A program made the position numbers and the translations under genes. The notes beneath the pieces were generated by a model. The model searched no databases. It saw nothing but the letters and a program-made list of their open reading frames with translations, and was not told where the DNA came from. Shown here piece by piece: positions 23,732 to 32,800 of a stretch of 64,000 nt of DNA. Origin of the DNA: JACDBZ01 sp038233215 (GTDB lineage Bacteria > Chloroflexota > Limnocylindria > QHBO01); contig JBBSML010000003.1 in assembly GCA_038233215.1 (NCBI GenBank), forward strand, positions 1 through 64,000. The letters run 5' to 3'. Position 1 is the stretch's first letter; each line of letters opens with the position of its first letter.

Positions 23732-25792
23732 TCAGGGCAACCATCGTGGCTGCCAGCCATCGTTGGCAAGGATGGCGCGATCGCCATCCGCCAGCGTGAT
23801 CCGCTCGATAGCTCCTTCGTTGGCCGGCTCGTCGTCCGCAGAGCGCAGGACGACGACCACCATCGAGTCCTCGCCGGGAGCAAAGGCGACACCACCGATC
23901 GGCTCACCGGCGAGGGTCCGTGGCACGCTTCCTCGCTCGCTCACGTCGTCGGTGAGGAGCAACGATCCATCCCCTCGCACGTACGCGATCCGACCGTCCG
24001 GGGCCACGGCCGCCACTGTTGCGCCCTGACCGAAGGCGGTCTCCTCCACGACCGCGCGCGAACGCTCGAGCACGCCCACCGAAACGTCCTGAGCGGGTTC
24101 CAGCGGGGTCACCGGCGCGATGAGCGGGCGCAGGTCTTCCCCGCCCGTGGTCGACCTCCCGACGAGCAGGATCGCCGACCCGTCAGGCAGCCAGCGGGGC
24201 GGCGCCTGGGCGTCAAAGCTGACCCGTACCACCGCGTCGCTCTCCAGGTCCACGATCCCCACGGTATCGCCGGGATCCACGAACGCCAGCGCGTCGCCGT
24301 CGGGGGCATAGCGCGGGGCGCGCACCCCATTGGGTGCCTCGTCCGACTCGTCCGAAGCGATCGGGCCGGACGAGGCCGTCACCTCGCTAGGGAGCTCGAC
24401 GGGCATTGGATCGCCGGGGATCGGCATCTCCCAGATGCCGAGGCCGCGTCCCGTCTCGGCATCGGCGCGAGCGAAGGCGATGCGCAGGCCGTTCGGCGCG
24501 TACGTGGGGTCGAACTCGAGATCGCCCTCCTCGGTGAGCACGCGTCGATCCGTGCCATCGGCGTCGACCATGACCAGGCGACGCCCGTCGCCGACCACGA
24601 ATGAGTTGCCATCGGGCGACACTGCGTAATCCAGGATCGGCGTCAGCTCCGTCGACAGCTGATGCGCGGCGGTGCCATCGACATTCATGGCCCACAGGTT
24701 CGGGACGCCAGCGCGATCGGAGAGGAAGGTGATTTGATTCGAGAGCGTCGTGTGCGGCGCACCGGTGGTGAAGCTCCATGAAACGGCCTCGGCCAGCCCG
24801 CCGCCCGAGCGATCGGCGATGCCCGCCGCCAGGACGACCGCGAATGTCGTGTTCGCGGGGAGCGGGCCGGACGGCGAGAAACGCAGCACCCGGGCTTCCG
24901 CCGGTCCTGCCGGCTCGTTCCCGAGCTCATCGACCAGCTCGATCGAGCCGCCAACCACGGGGCTGATGATCAGCGGCTCATCGGGAAGCGAACTGGGATC
25001 GATCGCGCGAGGAAAGAAGACCGCGATCGGTGCAGTAGGGGCAATGCCGTCGGTCCCATCGGCAGGGACCAGCAACGAAACATCAAGGCCTCCGGCGATG
25101 GTCCGGAAGCTGAGCCGGATCGGTCCACCGAGGGCAACACCCGAGATCTCCGCAGCCTCCTCGCCGATCTCGATCCGGTAGTCGGCCCCCGGTCGCAGGG
25201 GTACGATGGGCACGATCTCGAGAAGCTGGCCGCTCCAGCGAAGCTCGTGCGCGAACATGGGTCGCAGCCGGAGCGCGGCCCCCACAGATGCCGTATCCAT
25301 CAACGTCGAGAAGCGCACAGTGAGGGGGGCATCGAGCGCGACGTCGGTGGCACCATCCAGCGGCAGCGTCTCGACCACCTCCGGCGGCCCGGTCGTCTCG
25401 AAGCGGAATACCGGGGCAGCCTGGCTCATCCGATTCCCGGCCTGGTCCGTGACCCCGGCGCCGACCGACACCAGGTACTCGGTGGCAAGGGCAAGCGGCT
25501 CGCGCGGCGTGAAGATCATCACGCTTCCGCTCCAGCTCACCGCGCCCTCCACGGCCGGCCGAACCGACAGGGCTTCGCCGGCACTGGCCTCATCCACCGG
25601 CTCGGTGAAGGTGATCTCGAGGCTGGTGGTCGTCAGCCCGCGATCGGGTTCGTCGGGGAGCGGCTGGGTGAGCGCGATGCTGAGCACGACCGGCGCGCGA
25701 CCATCGACGGTGCTGGCAAGGTAGAGCACGCCGGAAAGAATGAGCGCGCCGATTCCGACGACCGCGAGGCTTCGCAGGACGACGGCGCGCAT
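23732..25792 (-). CDS. membrane-anchored Ig-like (Big_5) and TolB-type beta-propeller protein
   Basis: The 686-residue protein begins with a signal anchor (VVGIGALILSGVLYLAS). Three Big_5-like units follow (TFTEPVDEASAGEALSVRPA, VRFSTLMDTASVGAALRLRP, FFPRAIDPSSLPDEPLIISP), then a propeller of WD/TolB-like blades (DRAGVPNLWAMNVDGTAAHQ, YAPNGLRIAFARAD, YAPDGDALAFVDPGD). It probably sits outside the membrane and binds a partner or senses envelope state; the ligand is unknown. It follows rpoN by 22 nt on the same strand, so the two are likely co-transcribed. Confidence 0.8.
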   Translation of the reverse strand: MRAVVLRSLAVVGIGALILSGVLYLASTVDGRAPVVLSIALTQPLPDEPDRGLTTTSLEITFTEPVDEASAGEALSVRPAVEGAVSWSGSVMIFTPREPLALATEYLVSVGAGVTDQAGNRMSQAAPVFRFETTGPPEVVETLPLDGATDVALDAPLTVRFSTLMDTASVGAALRLRPMFAHELRWSGQLLEIVPIVPLRPGADYRIEIGEEAAEISGVALGGPIRLSFRTIAGGLDVSLLVPADGTDGIAPTAPIAVFFPRAIDPSSLPDEPLIISPVVGGSIELVDELGNEPAGPAEARVLRFSPSGPLPANTTFAVVLAAGIADRSGGGLAEAVSWSFTTGAPHTTLSNQITFLSDRAGVPNLWAMNVDGTAAHQLSTELTPILDYAVSPDGNSFVVGDGRRLVMVDADGTDRRVLTEEGDLEFDPTYAPNGLRIAFARADAETGRGLGIWEMPIPGDPMPVELPSEVTASSGPIASDESDEAPNGVRAPRYAPDGDALAFVDPGDTVGIVDLESDAVVRVSFDAQAPPRWLPDGSAILLVGRSTTGGEDLRPLIAPVTPLEPAQDVSVGVLERSRAVVEETAFGQGATVAAVAPDGRIAYVRGDGSLLLTDDVSERGSVPRTLAGEPIGGVAFAPGEDSMVVVVLRSADDEPANEGAIERITLADGDRAILANDGWQPRWLP

Positions 25793-25814
25793 GCCGCTGC
25801 GACCCCGATGCCGG

Positions 25815-27230
25815 TCAGCGATGGCGCAGGCGCGCGGGGAGAATCTGCAGCTCGTCGCGGTACTTCGCGACCGTGCGTCTGGCCAACGCGATGCCCTCCT
25901 CGGCCAGCGCGTCCGCGATCTCCTGGTCCGAGTAGGGATGCTGCGTGTCCTCGGCCTCGATCATCCGCTTGATCTGATCCTTGATTCCCAACGAGGCCGT
26001 GAAGAAGTGGCTGAACGGCACCACCTCGCCGGTCGGGAGCATCACGTACTTCTCGGCGGTGGCGCGGCTCACGGTGGACTCGTGCATGCCGATCACCTCC
26101 CCCACCTCGGCGCGCGTCAACGACACCAGGTGCTGGACCCCGTGCACCAGGTAATCCCGCTGGCGCTCCACGAGGCACTCGGCGATGCGCTGGATGGTCG
26201 CTCGCCGCCGATTGATGTTATCGATGAAGAATTTCGCCCGGCCGACGTACTGGCGCACGTGCTGCTTCTCGTCCTCGGTCGTCTCCACGCTGCGCAGCTT
26301 CGAGCTCAGGCTCGAGTAGATGGGGGTGACGTGCAGGCTGAAGCGGCGCGACTCGACGACCTCGACCGACAACTCGCCATCGATGGCGCGGATCAGGACG
26401 TCGGGGCGGATGATCGGCCGTGATGCATCCGGGCTGATGGCGGCGGTGAACGCCGCTGTCGGGTATGGATTCAGGTTGCCCTTGACGAACTCCCAGACCC
26501 CCACCACCTCGCGCTGCGTTGCCCCGATGGCGACCGCGACCTCTCGAAAGCGCCGCTCACCAAGGTCCGCAAGATGGTCACCGATGACGACTTCGGCGTG
26601 CGGCGGGACATCGGAAATCCGCTGCTCGCGCAGATAGTCGATCTGGGCCAGTAACGATTCGGTGATCGATCGCGACCCGATCCCGATCGGCTCGAGTCCC
26701 TTCATGGCGGCCAGGACCTCGCCGACGTCGGCGATCGTCACGTCGGTGGCGGCTGCCACCTCCGCATCGGTCTCGGTCAGAAATCCGTTCGAGTCGAGCG
26801 CGCCGATGACGTGATCGGCCACCGGATGCAGTCGCGTGGGGAGCAGCGCGTGAAGGTTCCAGGTGAGGTGATCCTCGAGCGTGAAGTCAGCCTCGGCGCG
26901 TGCGATGGGATCGAACTCATCGTCCTCATCTCGAACGCGGGTCGCACCGTCGCCGGGCAGATCGTCCGTGCTCAGGCGGCTATCGTCGCCGTCGGCCTCG
27001 CCCTTGCGCGGCATGCACTCGGTGCAGTAGTTACCGCCGATCGGTCGCCCACAGATCGGACAGCTCGGCAGCTCTTCCATCTCGAGCGCCGGATTCTCGT
27101 CAAGCTCCTGCGCGATCGCCTCCTGCAGCTCGACCGAACTCATCTGCAGGATGTAGTTGGCCGCAATCTGCTTGGGCGTGACCTTGGCCTGCATGACCGG
27201 CTGAAGATGCTGGCTGAGCTCGACGGACAT
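25815..27230 (-). CDS. rpoN: RNA polymerase sigma-54 factor with zinc-ribbon insert
   Basis: The 471-residue protein has region I (SQHLQPVMQAKVTPKQIAAN and the Gln/Leu-rich helix), the core-binding domain, the HTH (SLTRAEVGEVIGMHESTVSR) and the RpoN box ARRTVAKYRD at 450-459. Between region I and the core-binding domain is a Cys4 ribbon: C57, C60, C69, C72, followed by an acidic linker. Canonical proteobacterial RpoN lacks this. GAGG precedes ATG 27230 and a TATAAT box lies upstream. No enhancer-binding activator is in the window. Confidence 0.95.
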   Translation of the reverse strand: MSVELSQHLQPVMQAKVTPKQIAANYILQMSSVELQEAIAQELDENPALEMEELPSCPICGRPIGGNYCTECMPRKGEADGDDSRLSTDDLPGDGATRVRDEDDEFDPIARAEADFTLEDHLTWNLHALLPTRLHPVADHVIGALDSNGFLTETDAEVAAATDVTIADVGEVLAAMKGLEPIGIGSRSITESLLAQIDYLREQRISDVPPHAEVVIGDHLADLGERRFREVAVAIGATQREVVGVWEFVKGNLNPYPTAAFTAAISPDASRPIIRPDVLIRAIDGELSVEVVESRRFSLHVTPIYSSLSSKLRSVETTEDEKQHVRQYVGRAKFFIDNINRRRATIQRIAECLVERQRDYLVHGVQHLVSLTRAEVGEVIGMHESTVSRATAEKYVMLPTGEVVPFSHFFTASLGIKDQIKRMIEAEDTQHPYSDQEIADALAEEGIALARRTVAKYRDELQILPARLRHR

Positions 27231-27271
27231 GAATCCTCGCGAACGTTCGGGATTGAGGGGCAGAGCGACCG

Positions 27272-27277
27272 ATTATA
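27272..27277 (-). promoter_or_regulatory. TATAAT -10 box for rpoN
   Basis: A perfect -10 hexamer on the minus strand lies 41 nt upstream of the rpoN ATG. The -35 region (near 27295-27300) is weak. Confidence 0.55.
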
Positions 27278-27328
27278 GGGATGACAGGCCGATACGCCCC
27301 GTGGGCGCTCGATCGGTCGCCACTCGCG

Positions 27329-27970
27329 TCAGGCGGCCGGAGCGTTCAGGCGCCGCACGACCGGCGCTTCGCCACCGAAGGTGATGATGTTATAGCCTCC
27401 CGCCTCCTGCGAGAGGCGACGACGATAGTCACGCATCGGCCAGCCGAGCAGATCACACAGCCGCACGCGATTGACGTGGTTGTGGGCCACGGCGACTGCG
27501 CAGTGGGCACGGTCCGCCGCGAGCCAGCGCTCGAGCGGAGCCAACGCCGCGAATGCTCGGTTGGCGACATCGGCGCCGCTTTCGCCCGAAGGGCAGCGCG
27601 TCGCATATGGATCCGCCTCCCACGTTGCCCGCAGCTCGGGATCGCGCTCGCGACACTCCTCGGCGCTGAGCCCGTCCCAATCGCCGTAATCGATCTCGAT
27701 GAGCCCGGCCTCGATCTCGACGCGCTCCTCTCGGAGCTCCAACGCGTCAGCGATGGCGGCGGCGGTCTGACGACAGCGCAACGCCGGGCTGCTGACCAGG
27801 CGCATCTCCTGGTGTGGCAGCGCGGTGAGTTCCGCGACAAGCGTGCGCCCCAATTGGGCCGCAAGCGCGAAGCCGTCGTCGTTGAGCGGCAGGTCGGTGT
27901 GCTGTCCCAGGTTGCGCCCGGCCGCGGACGCCGCGGTGGTCGCGTGTCGGACGAGGATCAGGCTGCCCAT
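27329..27970 (-). CDS. histidine phosphatase (phosphoglycerate-mutase-like) family protein
   Basis: The 213-residue protein has the RHG motif as LVRHATT near residue 6, a second Arg in VSSPALRCRQTA, the Glu in LIEIDYGDWDGLSAEE and the second His in VAVAHNHVNR. All catalytic positions are present. It could act on phosphorylated sugars, alpha-ribazole phosphate or nucleotides; nothing nearby fixes the substrate. It is convergent with no neighbour and divergent to lepB. Confidence 0.88.
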   Translation of the reverse strand: MGSLILVRHATTAASAAGRNLGQHTDLPLNDDGFALAAQLGRTLVAELTALPHQEMRLVSSPALRCRQTAAAIADALELREERVEIEAGLIEIDYGDWDGLSAEECRERDPELRATWEADPYATRCPSGESGADVANRAFAALAPLERWLAADRAHCAVAVAHNHVNRVRLCDLLGWPMRDYRRRLSQEAGGYNIITFGGEAPVVRRLNAPAA

Positions 27971-28038
27971 CAGGTGGCCGAGTGTAGCCGCTCGCGTGCG
28001 CTATCCTGTGCCGGCCGCATCACCACAGTCAGGGCTGA

Positions 28039-28728
28039 ATGACCTACCTCCCCGACGAATCAGATCCCGATTCCGACGGCGCGCCCGCGAACAGCGAGCG
28101 CGCCGGTTCGCGCCGCGCGCTGGGCTGTGCGTTCGAGGTTGTCGAGACGCTGGTCCTGACGCTCCTGATCTACCTCGTCATCCACAACTTCGTGGCTCAG
28201 CCGTTCGAGGTCCAGCAGAGCTCGATGTTTCCCACCATCGTGCCCGGCGAATACATCCTCATCGACAAGCTGACCCCACGCTTCGGCGGGTACGAGTACG
28301 GCGACGTGGTCGTCTTCAACCCGCCATCGGGCTCAGGCCTTGACGATCAGGGGATCCCGTTCATCAAGCGCATCATCGGGATGCCGGGTGACACCGTCAG
28401 CCTGGAGAACGGCCGCGTCTTCGTCACCCGTGGTACCGGAAATCCGGTCCGCATCGAGGAGCCCTACGTGGTCACCGAGGCCGATGGGTCGACGGCACCT
28501 ACGATCTGCCCACGCGATGACTGCCCGCGGACGTGGATCATCGGCGACGAGGAGTATTTCGTCATGGGTGACAACCGGCCGTCGAGCCAGGACTCGCGCG
28601 TGTTCGGTTTGGTCGACCAGGACACCATCCTCGGTCGCGCCTGGGTGCGCTATTTCCCGCTCGAACGCATCGGGCTCATCGAACGACCTGACTACCCGGC
28701 CCTCGAAACCGGGGGCGCCTCGCCCTGA
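28039..28728 (+). CDS. lepB: signal peptidase I
   Basis: The 229-residue protein has one N-terminal membrane helix (VVETLVLTLLIYLVIHNFV), the catalytic Ser in QQSSMFPTI, the Lys in FIKRIIGMPGD and box E GDNRPSSQDSR. It cleaves signal peptides outside the membrane, for example those of the TPM protein here. A TATCCT box lies at 28002-28007 and an AGGG stretch before ATG 28039. Confidence 0.96.
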   Translation: MTYLPDESDPDSDGAPANSERAGSRRALGCAFEVVETLVLTLLIYLVIHNFVAQPFEVQQSSMFPTIVPGEYILIDKLTPRFGGYEYGDVVVFNPPSGSGLDDQGIPFIKRIIGMPGDTVSLENGRVFVTRGTGNPVRIEEPYVVTEADGSTAPTICPRDDCPRTWIIGDEEYFVMGDNRPSSQDSRVFGLVDQDTILGRAWVRYFPLERIGLIERPDYPALETGGASP

Positions 28729-28751
28729 GCGAGATTCGGTATGGGCGGGAG

Positions 28752-29219
28752 TCAGGGGCGCGCCGGCTCCTCGGCGACGATCCAGGCATCGACGTCTCGC
28801 GCATAGGCGACGAGGGCATCGGCGCCGAACCAGAGCTTCAGCTCAGCCTCCGCCGTGTCCGGCGCGTCTGAAGCGTGGATCAGATTACGCAGACCGCTCA
28901 CCCCGAGGTCTCCGCGAATCGTGCCGGGCTCCGCCTCGTTCGGCATCGTCTTGCCGACCATCTTGCGGATGATCGCGATCGCGTCGGGTCCCTCCAGCGC
29001 GAACGCTGCCACCGGACCGGAGGTGATGAACTCCACCAGCCCGGCGTAAAAGTGCTTGTCGGCGTGGACGGCGTAATGCTCCTCCGCCAGCTCCGACGGC
29101 ACGGTCAAGAAGCGCAGGCCGATGACCTTGAGCCCCTTGCGCTCGAAACGGCCGATGATCTCGCCGATGAGTCCACGCTGGACGGCATCGGGCTTGGCGA
29201 GGACGAGAGTGCGCTGCAT
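28752..29219 (-). CDS. ndk: nucleoside diphosphate kinase
   Basis: The 155-residue protein has LAKPDAVQRGLIGEIIGRFE, KPFYAGLV-like KHFYAGLVEF, GPDAIAIIRKMVGKT and the catalytic His in GLRNLIHASDAPDTAE. Length is typical with a short C-terminal extension. It balances nucleoside triphosphates. GGAG sits 6 nt before ATG 29219. Confidence 0.96.
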   Translation of the reverse strand: MQRTLVLAKPDAVQRGLIGEIIGRFERKGLKVIGLRFLTVPSELAEEHYAVHADKHFYAGLVEFITSGPVAAFALEGPDAIAIIRKMVGKTMPNEAEPGTIRGDLGVSGLRNLIHASDAPDTAEAELKLWFGADALVAYARDVDAWIVAEEPARP

Positions 29220-29242
29220 GATGGCTCCGATGTGCTGGTGGG

Positions 29243-30043
29243 TCAGCTCCGGCGGTCTGCGGCGCGGTCGTAGGCCTGGTCCGCCTCGACGCGACGCCCC
29301 GCGGCGCGGAGCAGGTCGCCGTAGAGTAGCAGACGCTCGTCCGCCGGCTGCCCGCCGAGGGTCGGTTCCAAGATGGCGACGCCGTCGCCGGCGAGCGATC
29401 CATCGAGACGGACGGCGATCGACATCTCGGCGTCACCGCGGGCGATGGCGCCGGCCACGTACGCGACGCGCGCCTCCTCCAGCCGCCCGCGTGCGGTCGC
29501 CGTCCGAGCGTCGCCGGCGGGCGCCGCCTCCTCGGGAAGCTCCGGAATCGCAGGCTGTGCCCACGGCGGCCGTGGAACGCGTGCGGGCTCCGGCCGCAGC
29601 TCGGCGGGAAGGGGCCATGACAGGCGGCCCGCGACACCCGACCGGAGCTCGTGCGCCGCATCGACCCCGATCGCGGCCACGACCCGTTCCAGCGCCCCCG
29701 CCGCGCGATCAGGCTCGCCCCCGGCGGCAAGCGCCTCGGCTTCGATCAGCGAGACGATCGGTAGGCGGCGCTGCGGGCTGCTCGGTCGCACCGCTTCGAG
29801 GGCGGCGCGCGCGGCGACGAGCCGGCCCTGGCGCCAGAGAGACTCTGCGAGGAGCGCGCGCAGGGCATCGAGCTCATCGTCGACGGCGGGACCCTCGGCC
29901 TCGCGCCATGCGATCCTGTCTCGCAACGTCCCTTCCGCCAGTGCGGGCTGCGCCGCATCCAGTTGAGCGCGCGCGAGGGTCAGCTCATCGGCCAGCAGCT
30001 CGATGACGTGCTCGTCGGCCGTCTCGTCCGGGCCGGCGGTCAT
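29243..30043 (-). CDS. TPR-like helical hypothetical protein
   Basis: The 266-residue protein is Ala/Glu/Arg-rich and mostly helical, with repeat-like pairs (LLAESLWRQGRLVAARAALE, SLIEAEALAAGGEPDRAAGA, LLYGDLLRAAGRRVEADQAY) and a Pro-rich break near residue 165. It looks like a degenerate tetratricopeptide scaffold. It overlaps the M16 protease gene by 4 nt, so it may assist or regulate that enzyme. No family is recognised. Confidence 0.7.
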   Translation of the reverse strand: MTAGPDETADEHVIELLADELTLARAQLDAAQPALAEGTLRDRIAWREAEGPAVDDELDALRALLAESLWRQGRLVAARAALEAVRPSSPQRRLPIVSLIEAEALAAGGEPDRAAGALERVVAAIGVDAAHELRSGVAGRLSWPLPAELRPEPARVPRPPWAQPAIPELPEEAAPAGDARTATARGRLEEARVAYVAGAIARGDAEMSIAVRLDGSLAGDGVAILEPTLGGQPADERLLLYGDLLRAAGRRVEADQAYDRAADRRS

Positions 30044-31383
30044 CGCCGGAGCGCCCGCTCGAGGCGAGCACGCGAGCGGAACGGTCCCAGGACCGCGAGC
30101 CGTGCCCCGGCGGGGTCAAGAATGCGCTGAGCCACCCGCACCAGGTCTTCAACGGTCACGGCGTCGAGCCGCTCGATGACCTCCTCGACCGTCAGGATGC
30201 GCGGGAGGAGCGCCTCTCCGCTTCCGAGCCATCCGGCGACCGCTCCGGAGTCCTCCATGCGGAGCTCAAGACGTCCGCGCGTGTACGCCCGGGCGCGCCG
30301 CAGCTCGGCATCCGTCACCCGTTCCGAGCAGATACGGTCAAGCTGTTCCAGGATCGCCCCCACCACCAGCTCGACGTCCTCCGGGTCAAACCCTGCGTGC
30401 ACGCCGAAGCTGCCCACATCGGCATACGACGCGCCGAACGTCGAGACGTCATAGACGAGCGACCGACGCTCGCGCAGGTCCAGAAAGAGGCGGCTGCCCA
30501 TTCCGTCGCCGAGGATCGCGCCGAGCAGATCAAGCGCCCAGCGGTCCGGATCGTCGCGAGCGACCCCTGGCATCCCCAGACACAGGTTGCCCTGGCTGAG
30601 GCGCCGATACGACACTCGCAGCGCACCGGCACGCGCAGGCGTCGGCGCCGAGATCACGCGTGGCGAAGCGCGCGTGTCGCCCGCCCCGTCGCGCGGACCG
30701 TCGGGCATCCATTCGGCGCTGGCGCGGACGATGTCGTCGTGATCGATGGCCCCGGCCACCGCCAGCACCATACCCGCGGTCCGATACGAGTTTCGCCAAT
30801 GCTCGACGACGCCGCGGTGGGTGGCTCGGCGCACCGACCCGATGCTGCCGGCGATCTCGCGGCCGAGCGGATGCGGCGCATACAGCATCTCGTCGAACAA
30901 CGTGAAGATGTGGTCCGAAGGTGAATCGACGTACATCCGGATCTCGTCGACGATGATCGGCTTCTCCGCCGACAGGTCCGCGCGCCGTAGCATCGGCCGA
31001 AGCGCCAGCTCCTTGACGGCGTCCAGTGCCACCAGCACGTGTTCGGCTGGCACCTTTGCGCTGAACACGGTGAGCTCACGATCCGTACTGGCATTCGCGC
31101 TGCCGCCGATGCCCTCGACCATCTGCGACAGCGAACCCGCTTCCGGGTGGGCGCGCGTGCCCTTGAACACCAGGTGCTCGAGCAGATGACTCAATCCGGC
31201 ATGCGCATCGTCCTCGTGCCGCGACCCGACCGGGACGAGGAGCACGACGCTCGCCGACCTCGCGCCGGGCATCGCCTGCGTGACCACGCGAAGACCGCCG
31301 GGCTGGACGGTCCGTTCGTGCGAAGCCGTACCACTGGGCGGCGCGGTCGCGCTGGGCGGCGCGGTCGCAACGGAGTCGCTCAC
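30040..31383 (-). CDS. M16 family zinc metalloprotease (processing-peptidase-like)
   Basis: The 447-residue protein has the inverted zinc motif HLLEH (H66, E69, H70) and the downstream Glu region EKPIIVDEIRM, plus the second-domain Arg/Tyr pair in RLFLDLRERRSLVYDV. The catalytic set is complete, so it should be active as a homodimer. It has no signal peptide and probably acts in the cytosol. ATGA overlaps on both sides join it to the TPR-like and the 168-aa genes. Confidence 0.92.
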   Translation of the reverse strand: MSDSVATAPPSATAPPSGTASHERTVQPGGLRVVTQAMPGARSASVVLLVPVGSRHEDDAHAGLSHLLEHLVFKGTRAHPEAGSLSQMVEGIGGSANASTDRELTVFSAKVPAEHVLVALDAVKELALRPMLRRADLSAEKPIIVDEIRMYVDSPSDHIFTLFDEMLYAPHPLGREIAGSIGSVRRATHRGVVEHWRNSYRTAGMVLAVAGAIDHDDIVRASAEWMPDGPRDGAGDTRASPRVISAPTPARAGALRVSYRRLSQGNLCLGMPGVARDDPDRWALDLLGAILGDGMGSRLFLDLRERRSLVYDVSTFGASYADVGSFGVHAGFDPEDVELVVGAILEQLDRICSERVTDAELRRARAYTRGRLELRMEDSGAVAGWLGSGEALLPRILTVEEVIERLDAVTVEDLVRVAQRILDPAGARLAVLGPFRSRARLERALRR

Positions 31384-31886
31384 GCCCCGTCCTCGTCCTC
31401 ATCGCCACGATCTGCATCACGCGAATCCGTATCGGCCGACATGAGGAGCTCCATCTGGATGAAGCGGAGGTCGCGCGCCAGCTCATCGGCGTTGCGTGGC
31501 AGCGGACGCCCGCTGCTCATCGGCGCGTCCGGCTCCGTCAGCCCTGCCAGGCCCTGGGCACCGTTCGCCCCGAACTCGAGGACGACACGCTCGTTGCCCA
31601 CCACGAGCGTGTAGACGAGGAGGCCATCCCCGGACGTGTCGAACTGGAGGTAATCGAATGAGTCGAGGTTGAGGCAGATGGCGAGCGGCGTGAAGTACGA
31701 CGCGATCTCAGGATGATCGACCACGACGCGTTCGATCCAGCCGGTCCCGCTCGATTCAACCCGGGCGCCGCGATGGTACGTGTAGTTGACCGTCTGCTTG
31801 AGCAGCGGCCGCAGGATGTTGTAGATGTCGCTCTTCGCGGTGACGACCCCGGTGTTGATGTAGAGCTTGGCGCGCGGCTCGGACAT
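31380..31886 (-). CDS. conserved-looking hypothetical protein (168 aa)
   Basis: From ATG 31886 the product reads MSEPRAKLYINTGVVTAKSD, then YNILRPLLKQTVNYTYHRGA. The central beta-rich part (ICLNLDSFDYLQFDTSGDGL, LVYTLVVGNERVVLEF) looks like a compact domain, and the C-terminus is acidic. It may modulate the M16 protease, whose start it overlaps by 4 nt. GTG 31922 is an alternative start. No family is recognised. Confidence 0.65.
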   Translation of the reverse strand: MSEPRAKLYINTGVVTAKSDIYNILRPLLKQTVNYTYHRGARVESSGTGWIERVVVDHPEIASYFTPLAICLNLDSFDYLQFDTSGDGLLVYTLVVGNERVVLEFGANGAQGLAGLTEPDAPMSSGRPLPRNADELARDLRFIQMELLMSADTDSRDADRGDEDEDGA

Positions 31887-31959
31887 CGACTCATTCGTAC
31901 GGATCGTCGGCAACTCTAGCACCGGGCCGGACCGAGGGCGGCTCGCGAGGACCGGCTGC

Positions 31960-31965
31960 TACGAT
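31960..31965 (+). promoter_or_regulatory. -10 box TACGAT of leaderless coaX
   Basis: TACGAT ends 7 nt before GTG 31973. There is no room for a Shine-Dalgarno, so transcription should start at the GTG. Confidence 0.6.
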
Positions 31966-31972
31966 ACCGCCC

Positions 31973-32800
31973 GTGAAGCTGCTGGCCGCCGACATCGGCA
32001 ACACGAACGTCACGATTGGCCTCTTCGAGGACGACCGATTGGCGCGTTCGTGGCGCACCATCACGCGGGCGAACGCGACACCCGACGAGGTCGCGGCCAT
32101 GCTGACCGGGCTCCTGGCGCTGGATGCACATCGGCTCGACGAGCTCGACGCGGTGGCACTCGCCAGCGTCGTGCCACCCCTGACCGAGACCTGGGAACGC
32201 CTCGTGATCGAGCGTATCGGCGTGGAGCCCACCATCGTTGACTCGGCCTCGCTCGAAGACACGCTCGCCATCCGCATCGATCGCCCGTCCGAGGCGGGCG
32301 CAGACCGGCTGGCGAATGCACTGGCCGTCCGCGTCGAGTTCGGTGGACCGGCCATCGTGGTCGACCTCGGCACGAGCACGAACTTCGATCTCGTCGACGC
32401 CGACGGCGCGTACATCGGCGGGGCGATCGCGCCGGGCATGGGACTCAGCCTCGAAGCGCTGGTCGGTCGTGCCAGCAAACTGCCCCGTATTGAGCTGCGC
32501 CGGCCGCCGTCGGCGATCGGGACCAACACGGTGCACGCGATGCAGTCAGGCACGGTGCTCGGGTATATCGGGCTGGTGAGCGGCCTCCTCACCGCGCTGC
32601 GCAGCGAGCTGGTCGAGCGGTCCCCCTCCGGAGCGCGCGTGACCGTCATCGCGACCGGCGGCTACACCCATCAACCCTGGCTGCTCGATGTGCCGGGCAT
32701 CGACGCCGTGGAGCCCGATCTGACGTTGCGAGGCATCCGCTACGCCTGGCAGGCCGTCCGCAGTCGCGAACCCGCCGCGGCGCCGGGTGTCGATCGGTGA
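31973..32800 (+). CDS. coaX: type III pantothenate kinase
   Basis: The 275-residue protein has the ASKHA phosphate loops AADIGNTNVTIGLFE and IVVDLGTSTNFDLVD, the Asp-containing GADRLANALAV segment and GGAIAPGMGLSLEAL. It phosphorylates pantothenate, the first committed CoA step. It starts with GTG and overlaps coaBC (GTGA at 32797), forming coaX-coaBC-panC. Confidence 0.95.
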   Translation: MKLLAADIGNTNVTIGLFEDDRLARSWRTITRANATPDEVAAMLTGLLALDAHRLDELDAVALASVVPPLTETWERLVIERIGVEPTIVDSASLEDTLAIRIDRPSEAGADRLANALAVRVEFGGPAIVVDLGTSTNFDLVDADGAYIGGAIAPGMGLSLEALVGRASKLPRIELRRPPSAIGTNTVHAMQSGTVLGYIGLVSGLLTALRSELVERSPSGARVTVIATGGYTHQPWLLDVPGIDAVEPDLTLRGIRYAWQAVRSREPAAAPGVDR

